NCBI GenBank assembly: GCA_911728455.2
Contig: OU452227.1
Span: 13,470,110 to 13,534,109 of the forward strand
Source of the DNA: Marthasterias glacialis
Taxonomy: Eukaryota; Echinodermata; Asteroidea; Forcipulatida; Asteriidae
Direction of reading: 5' to 3'
DNA: 64,000 nt
The translations under genes and the position numbers were made by a program. Shown piece after piece: positions 36,989-48,900 of this stretch; position 1 is the stretch's first letter; each line of letters begins with the position of its first letter. The notes beneath the pieces are model-generated. The model was not told the DNA's origin and did no database searches. It saw nothing but the letters and a program-made list of their open reading frames with translations.

Positions 36989-39900
36989 CTGAAAAAAGAA
37001 ACCAATGGCTCAAAATAAAGTTTGCACCTTCAAATCCATCCACATTTAAAAACCTGAAGAAAAATACTCCCACAGGTTAATCTCAGAAACACACATCGTC
37101 TCAGTTTTCCTGAACGTGACGAATCTGCACCAAAGCCCAAATTCTGGAGAAAATCGCGTTTGAAATTGAACTATTTATCAAACAGCTTTTTCGGAGATTG
37201 CTTACTATTTTTCTTTTAAATTTTACCACTGAAATAAAGTTGACTTCTTTATTTAAACAGAGCTGTCAATATGTTTACGTATTGGGGGGGGGGGGCACGT
37301 GCCCCTCAGGACCCCCCCTTGGCTATGCCTCTGTCCACAGCCAAAAATCTGTGTTTGGAGAAAATCTTGGTTGAAGTTATGATATTATGATAACTGCTGT
37401 TTTGGAGGCTGCTTACTATTTAAAAAAAAAAAAATTAGTACCAAAATGAAGCTGACCTCTTTTTTTGCACAGAACTGTCAAAGTGTTTCCAATCATGTAA
37501 CTGTTTTGATAAATTATTAATTCCTAAATGCATTCGTCACTTTGTGAAAACAAAGAGACGTGCAAACAGAGTGCTATGTACAAACCAATGCATACTGAGG
37601 TTTGTCACTTTGTTTAAATGCCAAACTTAAATAGGTCAACAGATTCATTGGTTCGTGAAAGCACAAAAGTCATACCACATGTGTTTAGTACCATGCCAGT
37701 GCTATGTGTTTTAATGGATAAAGTGGCGAATCTTGATTCGTCACTTCATGAAAATGCAAATTGACTCTAGTGATGCACTGTTCATGCTAATTAGTGTTAT
37801 TACGATAATGTGTTCGGTTCTGGAAGTTGCTGAAAATGTTAACAGTAATGAGAATGCAAAGAATTTGTACAAAAACCAATTTGCCAAATTATGTGACATT
37901 CGTCGGTTCATGAAAATGGTGTCGACATCTTTATGGATGGGAATCTTTAACATGTTTGTTGTCACCTGCAATTACAATGTATCTCTTTCACTTAAAGGGA
38001 AACAACATCATTGGTCTTTGGAAGAATAAGCGTTTTTCCATTGTCTGGTTTTCAAATAAATACACCACAAAGCAACCTGTGAAAATCACATTAAATGGTG
38101 GTCACACTATGATGAATACAACAAAACAATGTGTCGTGGCCGAGGGGACAAGAACACCCGACTCAAGCTCTGGTGTTACGGATCAGCAGAGTGTGGGTTC
38201 GAATCCCGGTCTAGACAGTTGTGTCCTTAAGCAAGACACTTAACCATTATTGCGTCGTCCTTTGGATGGGACGTAAAGCCGTAGGTCCCGTGTGTTGCAT
38301 AATGCACATTAAAGAACCCAGCGCACTTATCGCAAAGAGAAGGGGTTTGCCCCGGTGTTCCTGGTTTGATCGGCTGCAGATTGCGCCACAGCACCTTGTA
38401 AACCGTTACATGGTGCTATGTAAAGGAACAGGTCTCATACTTCAAAACGTAACTCCACATACCTTGCGGGAAAAAATACTGAGGGCTTTGAGATGCCCAT
38501 CGGGTGTGATAAAGCACTATACAAGAACTACGTATTATTATTATTAACAAAGATTTTTAATAATAATAGTATGCAGTTCTTATAGGGGCTTTATCTACAC
38601 CTGCCGGCCGTCTCAAAGTGCTCCTTAGTTTTAAAACAGGTATGCAGACTTATGATTGAATTATGAGACTCATTTATATAACACCTTGTAAGGGTTTTAC
38701 ATCAACTATGTCAGAAACACAGGGGTAACCCCCCTTTCTCTTAACCATAACTGTACTAGGTTCTTTTACGTGCATTACACAACACACGGGACCTGCGGCT
38801 TTATGTCCCATCCAACAGACAAATTAATAATGGTTAAGTTTATTGCTTAAGGACATGACTGGGTGGGTCCCGAACCTACACTCTGACAACACCAGAGCTT
38901 GAATCTGGTGCACCGCATTTATGTTTTTTAGGGATTTTGTACACGTTCATATTTGGCTTATTTTGATTGCTGCAATTGAAATAAGCAACAGCGATTTGTG
39001 GAGTCCTCAAATGCTTTCATCTTGACAGTATTTCAGACAGAGATATTTACATGTAATCAGTGAGCTTTTAGACTGAAACAAAGCTTGATAGCTTGAAAAC
39101 TTGATAGCAAGAGGGCACAATACTAATTCCAAAATATTTCAAGAAATTAAAAATACAAACTTTCCAAGCAACTATCTTACATTGATCTCATCGTAAAACT
39201 GTCCATAAAAAAACCCTCCAAAGTTGTATATTAACTGCTTTATTAGAAGTCCAACTGCATCTGGTTTACCACACTTTTTCCAATCTACCCCAAAGGGCGC
39301 CCTCTTGCTGTCAGAAATAAGGCCCATTACCAGTCATTACCGGCATTTGTGCAAACTAACCTGGATCTGTCCCTGGGGTTGCATAAATGTCCCCATGACA
39401 CCGAATGGCGCCAGTAATGCCCCAGTATCAGCTGCAGTAATCATACCAGGGATGATTGTATGAAATGGTCTCTTCCTTGGTGCAATGACATTAGCATGGC
39501 CTCGCTGTAGGGAGAAATTAGCACCTCTGTTCTGTACACAAGAAAATCACAAAAAAAGAAGAAATTTTATTCCCATTTTATTCCCTTCTGCCCTAATTTC
39601 TTCTGCTTTCTTTCTCTTTTCCTTGTAGCCCTCACCTATGTGCCGGGTGACTTACACAAAAAAATACAAAAACAAAACAAAATAAGTAGTCTACCTAATG
39701 CTACTGATGCAATGAGCGAGCTCTTCAAAACTAAACTCACATGTAAAGTAAAGCCACATTCTTTGGGTACCAAACCTGTACCAAAGTGCATGTAGTTACT
39801 GATGATGAAGGAGCATGCGTTTCCCTGGTCATCCACCACACTGAAATACACCGTGTCATCTCCAAAATTGACTTCTCCATACTGAACATTCTCAAGAGCT

Positions 39901-42900
39901 CTACAGAATGCACACAAATAAAGCAGATTCAAATTGTATGATTTTTTGTTCTGCATGAGATATCTACATTGTCAGTCGCACAACGTAACCGATGTATTGG
40001 TCAAAAATCACAATATTTGGTTTTTATTGTGTTGTTTGCCAATACACAGATGTGTGTTAAGCATTGTATACTTAGTACTTTCCCTAGGCATAATCCTTGA
40101 GTGGGATTCGAACCCACGACCTCCGCCATTCCAGAGCAGATGTCTTACCAACTGGACTACCGAGATTGCCCGGCAGCTAGAGGCAGTTCGAATCCTATTA
40201 GCTGCATGTACTGCAAAACATCTATTATAAAATCGGTTTTCAAACAAATTTATTCATATACTCATTACTGTTAACATTTACAGTAATATTCAGGACCTAA
40301 CACGTAATAGTTTCGTAATAACATTAGTTAGCATGATTGACATATCACTAGATTTGCCATTTTGCATTTCCATGAAGTGATGTATCACAATATGCCACTT
40401 TATCAATTGAAATACATAGCGCTGGCACGGTGCCAATCACACGTAGTCCGACTAGTGCATTTTCACGAAGTGACCTATTTAAACTTGCGGTTTTCAACGA
40501 ATCTGTTGACCTATTTAAGTTTAGTATTTAAACGAAGTGACAAATCTCAATCCACATGAGTTTCTACACAGCGCTCTACTTGCATATCAAATTTTTTCGT
40601 TTTCACGAAGTGACGAATGTGTTTAGGAAATTATTGTGTTTAGGAAATTATAACTCATCAAAACAGTTGCATGATTGAAAACACTTTGACAGTGCTGTGC
40701 AAAAAAAGAGGTCAGCTTTATTTTGGTACTAACATTTTTTTTAAAAATAGTAAGCAGCCTCCAAAACAACAGTTTAAAAAATAGCACAACTTCAACCAAG
40801 ATCTTCTCCGAACACAGATTTTGGCTGTGGATAGAGGCATAGCCAAGGGGGGTCCTGAGGGGCATGTGCCCCCAGCCCCAAATTTCCAGTGCCCCCAGGT
40901 GCCCCCCATAAAAAATGTAGATACATGCAATTCGTTAATAAACATTATACCTGCCCCCCCCCCCACTGACAAGCAATGCCCCTTCCCTGTGTGCTTCCCA
41001 GTGGAAAAATTGTGGCTACACTGCTGGCTGTGGAGCACCATACGTTGGTTTGTGGTGCAACTGACGACATGACCCGTACCAGCACAGTACTATAGACTAT
41101 GAGCAAAGCTTAGCTAACCTGTCAGGTTGTATAATACTCCTTCTCTTGGCTGCATAGTCCTTTGATAGTAACTGCTGTAGAGGTACATGTACATCTACAT
41201 GCTCCATATCAGCGCAGTATTGCAGACTATCAGCAAAGCTCAGCTTAATAGCTTCAATAACAGTATGCAAATACTTAACAGAGTTGTGTCCCATGGCTGC
41301 AAAAGAATAACAAAACAACATATCTTTAAATTTGACTTATTTCTGCATGAGGACATTCTACCTTCACACTAACACATACACATTGAGGCTTGTTACTCTA
41401 ACTTGGACATGCTGAGGCTCATTACTCTAGCCTTTACAAGTTGCGGCTCATAAACACTCTAACCTGTACAAGTTGAGGCTTATTACTCTAGCCTTTACGA
41501 GTTGAGGCTCATTACTCTAATCTGTACAAGTTGAGGCTCATAAACACTCTAACCTGTACAAGTTGAGGCTTATTACTCCAGCCTTTACAAGTTGAGGCTT
41601 ATTACTCTAGCCTTTACAAGTTGAGGCTTATTACTCTAGCCTTTACTAGTTGAGGCTTATTACTCTAGCCTTTACAAGATGAGGCTCATTACTCTAACCT
41701 GTACAAGTTGAGGCTCATAAATACTCTAACCTGTACAAGTTGAGGCTTATTACTCTAGCCTTTTCAAGTTGAGGCTCATTACTCTAATCTGTACAAGTTG
41801 AGGCTCATAAATACTCTAACCTGTACCTAAGTTGAGGCTTGTTACTGTAACCTGTACAAGTTGAGGCTTATTACTCTAGCCTTTACTAGTTGAGGCTTAT
41901 TACTCTAGCCTTTACAAGATGAGGCTCATTACTCTAACCTGTACAAGTTGAGGCTCATAAATACTCTAACCTGTACAAGTTGAGGCTTATTACTCTAGCC
42001 TTTTCAAGTTGAGGCTCATTACTCTAATCTGTACAAGTTGAGGCTCATAAATACTCTAACCTGTACCTAAGTTGAGGCTTGTTACTGTAACCTGTACAAG
42101 TTGAGGCTTATTACTCTAGCCTTTACAAGTTGAGGCTCATTACTCTAATCTGTTCAAGTTGAGGCTCATAAATACTCTAACCTGTACCTAAGTTGAGGCT
42201 TGTTACTGTAACCTGTACAAATTGAGGCTTGTTACTCTAACCTTTACAAGTTGAGGCTCATTACTCTAACCTGTACAAGTTGAGGCTTGTTACTCTAACC
42301 TGGACAAGTTGAGGCTCATTACTCTAGCCTTTACAAGTTGAGGCTTATTACTCTAGCCTTTACAAGATGAGGCTCATTACTCTAACCTGTACAAGTTGAG
42401 GCTCATAAATACTCTAACCTGTACAAGTTGAGGCTTATTACTCTAGCCTTTTCAAGTTGAGGCTCATTACTCTAATCTGTACAAGTTGAGGCTCATAAAT
42501 ACTCTAACCTGTACCTAAGTTGAGGCTTGTTACTGTAACCTGTACAAGTTGAGGCTTATTACTCTAGCCTTTACTAGTTGAGGCTTATTACTCTAGCCTT
42601 TACAAGATGAGGCTCATTACTCTAACCTGTACAAGTTGAGGCTCATAAATACTCTAACCTGTACAAGTTGAGGCTTATTACTCTAGCCTTTTCAAGTTGA
42701 GGCTCATTACTCTAATCTGTACAAGTTGAGGCTCATAAATACTCTAACCTGTACCTAAGTTGAGGCTTGTTACTGTAACCTGTACAAGTTGAGGCTTATT
42801 ACTCTAGCCTTTACAAGTTGAGGCTCATTACTCTAATCTGTTCAAGTTGAGGCTCATAAATACTCTAACCTGTACCTAAGTTGAGGCTTGTTACTGTAAC

Positions 42901-45900
42901 CTGTACAAATTGAGGCTTGTTACTCTAACCTTTACAAGTTGAGGCTCATTACTCTAACCTGTACAAGTTGAGGCTTGTTACTCTAACCTGGACAAGTTGA
43001 GGCTCATTACTCTAACCTGGACAAGTTGAGGCTTGTTACTCTAACCTGGACAAGTTGAGGTATATTATTCTAACCTGTACAAGTTGAGGCTTATTCCGCT
43101 AACCTAAAACGTAAAATTTGAATTGGATTTTGATTAGTCACTGATATCTAACTGGAAATAATTATTGCTTGTAGTAGATTTTACTCTGGTGATGATATAA
43201 TTTTTCAAACGAATCTCTGTATACACATAGTATAATTGTATTACCCTAGTTTTCGTCCTTACATCCTCACCTTTGAGGTCAATTCCTTCCAGTATATTGA
43301 GACCAAGTAAGACTGTCATTCCTTGACCATTGGGAGGGATTTCCCAAACATCCAGCCCTTTATAATTGACCTTGATCGGATCAACAATGGAACTACTATG
43401 AGTCTTCAGATCTTGTAGATTCATTATTCCACCATTAGCCTTCACAATGTCAACGATAGCTTCAGCAATCCTACCCTCATAGAAACCTGCTTTACCCTTC
43501 AATGCCAGCTCCTGTGGAAATAAACACAAACTGAGCATAAGAGGAAGAGGTCCAAGTCTGTTTTGGTTTGGATTCAGTCCTTTAACCCTTTAAAGACCAT
43601 AGCAGCTGTAAGCAGCTTGTACTAAATTACCCATAGCAGCCCCCCCAAAATGGCTGCAAGCCATAAAAGGCCGATAGATTTGACCTGCTTCAACTCAACC
43701 AAATAGGTCAAATTAAAGGTCATGTCCTGAATTGAGATTTTCCAATGTTTCCCATGTTAGCATAGTTTCTTCATTTGTTTTAAGCAAAACCAAATGGGAG
43801 ACTTTTGAATGGTCATTTTTCACTGTTCTCGGCAGAAGTATGCACGCCCAGAACTACGCGCACAATACTGAGCACGTGCGCGCACGCTCAGAACTGTCAA
43901 AAAGGACCATTGTGTCTGCTGCCGCCAGTGTCTCAAAAGTCTCCCCATGGCTGTTTCATTTTGTTATTCCAGGCATCTAAATCCAACAGTATCAGTCTTG
44001 TCTTGGGGAAAGGTGATGGTTATAGAGAGATGATAGGTTTCAAAATGGTTCAGCAAGTCACTTCAGTTGACTGTCTGAACAATCAAGTCCATTTGTTCTC
44101 CTGTAATAACCAATCTCAGGGTACGATTTTTTATTTTATCTTAACGTGGCGTGTCGTGGCCGAGCGGATAAGAACACCAGACTCAAGCTCTGGTGTTTCT
44201 GATCAGCAGAGTGTGGGTTCGAGTCATGGTCGTGACACTTGTGTCCCTAAGCAAGACACTTAACCATTATTGCCGCAACCTTTGGATGGATTGTGGAGCC
44301 GTGGGTCCTGTGTGCTGTGTAACGCACATTAAAGAACCCAGTGCACTTATCGCAAAGAGAAGGGGTCCGCCCCGGTGTTCCTGGTTTGATCGGCTGCAGA
44401 TTGCGCCACAGCACCTTGTAAACCATTACATGGTGCTCAGTAAAGGAACAGGTCTCACACTTCAAAAACGTAACTCATCGTACCTTGCAGGAAAAAATAC
44501 TGAGCGCTTTGAGATGCCCATCTGGTGTGATAAAGTGCTATATAAGAACTGCGTATATGTATATATAACCAAATTCAGGGTACGATTTTTATTTTATCTT
44601 AACCCTTTCTTTACCATATGTGACTTTAACCGACTGCACTCATACCACCTCTTCCTTACCAAAGGTAACTTTAGTGGATTGCACTCATACCCCCTCTTCC
44701 TTACCATAATAATAGACGTAAATTTTTGTATCGTGGATAAAGAATGTTAATTGTGTTATTTACCCATACACTGATATGTGTTAAGCACTGGATACTAAGG
44801 CATGGATTGGGATGGGATTCGAACTCGGGCCCAATTTCATGGTGCCAGTTACCAACAAATTCTGTGCTTACAGCGCTTGTAAAGCGCGTAGTCCTATGTG
44901 CCGTGGCAGGGCATAAGCGCAGAATTCTGCCGTAAGCAGAGCCATGAAATTGGGACCAGATGTCTTATCAACTAGACTACCGAAGGTGCCTGGCAGCCAG
45001 AGGCAGTTCGAATCCTATTAGCAGCAGGTACCACAACCATTATATAGATGTTAATTTTTATAATGGTTGCGGAACCCGTTAGTAATAGGATTCGAACTGC
45101 CTCTAGCTGCCGGGCAATCTCGGTAGTCTAGTTGGTAAGACATCTGCTCTAGAATTGACAGGGGTTGTGGGTTTGAATCCCACCCTTGGAATATGCCTAG
45201 GTGTTTTTTTCACAGGACTCGGGAAAGTACTGAGTATACAGTGCTTAACACACATTGGTGTATGGGTAAAAAACACAAATAATATTCCTTACCATAGTTG
45301 GCTTTAGTTGACTGCATACCATAGGTGACTTTAGTAAACAGCACCATACCACCTCTTCCTTACCATAGGGGACTTAATAGTTAATTGCAGTCGTACCCCT
45401 TCTTTCTTTACCATCGTCAAACTTTAATGGAATGCAGTCATGCCTCCCTCTTCCTTACATAGCGACTTTAGTCGACTGCACTCATACCCCCGCTTCCTTA
45501 AATCTAGTCAGAATATCTAGTTACTTCAAAAGTAAAAGATTTGGGCAGGAACCATACCTTTTACAGACCATTCATTTAACTAGAATTACAACCACATGCA
45601 CAGACATGGCAATTATTGTTGATTTTTTATTCACACAATTTTGCTGGTGAAAATGTCTGGATAAAATTGTTTAGAAATGCAGACAGCACATGTGTATTGA
45701 ATGTCAACATGGAAAACATTGGACATTGTCAATTCATGACATGACTTTTGGGGTTCAATGGAAACAGATAAAATCTTACAGCCCGATTGCAGTGACTTAG
45801 ACTACTTTGGAACATGCTGCTTAGCGGCGGTATGATATCTAAAGGGATAATGTATCAGACTTAAGAAGCAGGTAGCCAGTCTATTGCAGAGTGATGGAAT

Positions 45901-48900
45901 TGGATGAGGGATAAGATGGAAACCAGACCAGATCAACCAAAGTCTGACAGTTACCACATTGTGATCAGAGTTATTTTAATCCTACAAAGACCAGTGTGTT
46001 TCTTGACAAAATCAACCCATGCTCCAAAATGCCACTACACTATGGTGGCATTGTGAGGCACACACGCATACTGCAGATATTACAGCCATTGCCCAAAGCC
46101 AGGCCTCGATCTTAAGAAAAACTGGGGCAGGCCTTTGCTGGCCAAATCAGAGAAATTGTACAAGGGCATGCTGGCCAAGTTGGTAGTGACAGTGCAATTT
46201 TTCTGAAGGGCATGCTGGCCAACTCGACAGGGCACGAGGCCAATGGCCTCGGTGGCCTCGGTTAAGATCAAGGCCTGCAAAGCACCAAGTGCTTCAATGA
46301 GAGTGGTAAACTGAAGAAGTCACCAGTCGTGCTCTGTGGGAAGAGATAAGGGTCTCAACCTTGGTCAGTTTCTGCAGTGGCAATCTGTGGCACTGATTAA
46401 TCACACATCAAAATATAGTAACAGTAAAGTCTGGCATGGGTTACCTCACCATTGTGTGCATGGCATATGGGAGATTTTGAGGCACTTTGGAGTATGCACG
46501 CATAGGAGAGTTAATTTTACCTTAAATGTCTTAGCCAGCCAGGGTAGTCTCATAGTTTCACCTGCTTGAGGTGCCCGTCCTTCCTTCAGCATAGTCTTTC
46601 CATGAGGGTTGGATTCGGCCAGTAGTTTCTCTACATCATGTTGCCAGCCATTAGCAGCTACTGGCTGCACAATGAAACCAGCTTCAGCAAGATCAATGGC
46701 TGGTTGTAGTATCTGCTGCAATGATAGCTGGAATCATGCACAAAACGACAAAAACAATTTGTTAATCCCAAAGAATTACCACCCAAGAGTTTGGGTATCA
46801 CAGAAGCCATGTTGGGACTCTCGAGTTCTAGTCAGGATGAATGAATTATCTTGATTGAGAAGGATTGCGATTTACTTTGCCTGATCCAAATTGCGCTACA
46901 GTATCCACCCATCCTGCTGCTGCTCCTGGTACAGTCACATTAAGCCCATGGGACACTGGAATATCCTGATCCCTGCTGAAACCAAGATGCTCAACAGCAT
47001 CAAGGGACATCTCTGTAGATGAATGCCCGCTGTTAATGATGAACACCAAGGTCAAAGGTTATATATCTTTAGTTATTGAGGGAAGGTGCGCAATCATTAC
47101 TTAACTCCAAATAAAAGCTCACTCAAATTACACCGGTTTAATAACACAGCGAGATAACTATTGGAGGTGTAATTAAATTAGTTCATAGCGTAAGGATCCA
47201 TGTTCTCTATGATTACTTGTACTCTGGGTGGTCAATTACCAGACAGGTGTACAATGTAGGTTAATTGGGTGGGAAAGAAAAACTTGTCAGGGTGGTGGGG
47301 GGGTTGTGTTACTATCCCCAGCGACATAGCCGGGGGGGGGGGGGGCCTGGGGGCACGTGCTATGCCACTGATCTACACAGAGGCATAGCCAGGATTTTTT
47401 CACTGGGGGTTGGGGGCATTGATTTTCAGTGGGGGGACCAGGTACCATGCTTTTATAATGAAATACATGTACCTACATTTTTTATTGGTGGGTGGGGCAG
47501 GCCTCGATCTTAAGAAAAACGGGGGCAGGTCTTTGCTGGCCAAATCAGAAAAGTTGTACAAGGGCATGCTGGCTAAGTTGGTAGTGACAGTGCAATTTTT
47601 CTGAAGGGCATGCTGGCCAACTCGACAGGGCATGAGGCCAATGGCCTCGGTGGCCTCGGTTAAAATCAAGGCCTGGTAGGGCACTGGAAATTTGTGGGTG
47701 CACGTGCCCCCCAGGACCCCCCACCTCCGCTATGCCGCAGACTTTACATAAGTCATTCTTTACTTTGTATCCATCAAAACATATGTTATTATGTGCATAT
47801 GCCTCTGTCTTTAACGTCTGTTTTCAGATAAAAGTATACAACATGGAATAACACAAGTTATGAACATAAATTAACAATTAAGACCACACCTTCCATTCAG
47901 TCCCTTGACTGTCTTTTTAGCGGCATCATAGTACAGACAGAAGCAGTCTCCACCAATACCAGTAAAACATGGAGATAAGACATTCAATGCAGCAGCAACA
48001 GCTACAGCAGCATCTGCAGCATTACCTCCAGCCTTCAATACACCTGTCAACATTGACAATTTAAGTTACGTCATGCATGCAGTTCACTTGTTCAGGAAGA
48101 ATTGAGCAGTATTGATTGAAGCACATGAACATTACTACCAAAGCCAAAGGGCTCATCCTCATTGCTTTACAAATGTTCATGTATTCATAGAGTACATAAA
48201 TTTGTTTATTTTATTTAACATGAACATTAATTTGATGGTAAATCACTGAGCTATCGAGAGGCAGCTCATCAACAGCAGCGTAGCCAGGATTTTTTCACTG
48301 GGGGGGGGGGGGGGCCACAGGGGGCATTGCTTTTCAATATGGGGGGGGGGGCAGGTACCATGTTTTTTAATGAATTACATGTATCTACATTTTTGTTTAT
48401 GGGGGGCAACTGGGGGGAGCGGCGCTGGAAATTTTATTTAATTTTTTTTTTTTTTTGGGGGGGCACGTGCCCTTCCAGGCCCCCCCCTTAGCTACGCCGC
48501 TGCTCATCAAGTGTGCACTATGTTTTAAATCATTCAAAGAAATAAGTTTCTCAGTTTTATTCAATTCTCAATTGTTTCTAACTAGGTCATAGTGCTGTAA
48601 TAACATGACCGCACATCCGTAACATCATGGCTACTGTCCTGATAAGTTTTAAAGATGTCACTCATGCAATGTCAATATTATTGCTTCAATGGTCTTGCAA
48701 ATTCTTTGTTAGTCCTGTGTTATGTATTTGCCACAACTGTATAATGTAATGTAATGTGAAAGTGAACACTTGGGGGAAAAAAAACCAAAACAGCAACAAC
48801 CTCTGCTCAAAAGTTATGTTTTGTCAGTCCCTGTTAAGTTTTAGGTCATTTTTCCCTTGTTGCTGATGTTCAGTGTTCTCAATTGATTTATTACACATGG

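Noticed and set aside
41391-43104. CRISPR-like array or coding repeat
   Set aside because: The 30-bp units abut without spacers, frames are stopped, and it lies inside a defined intron.
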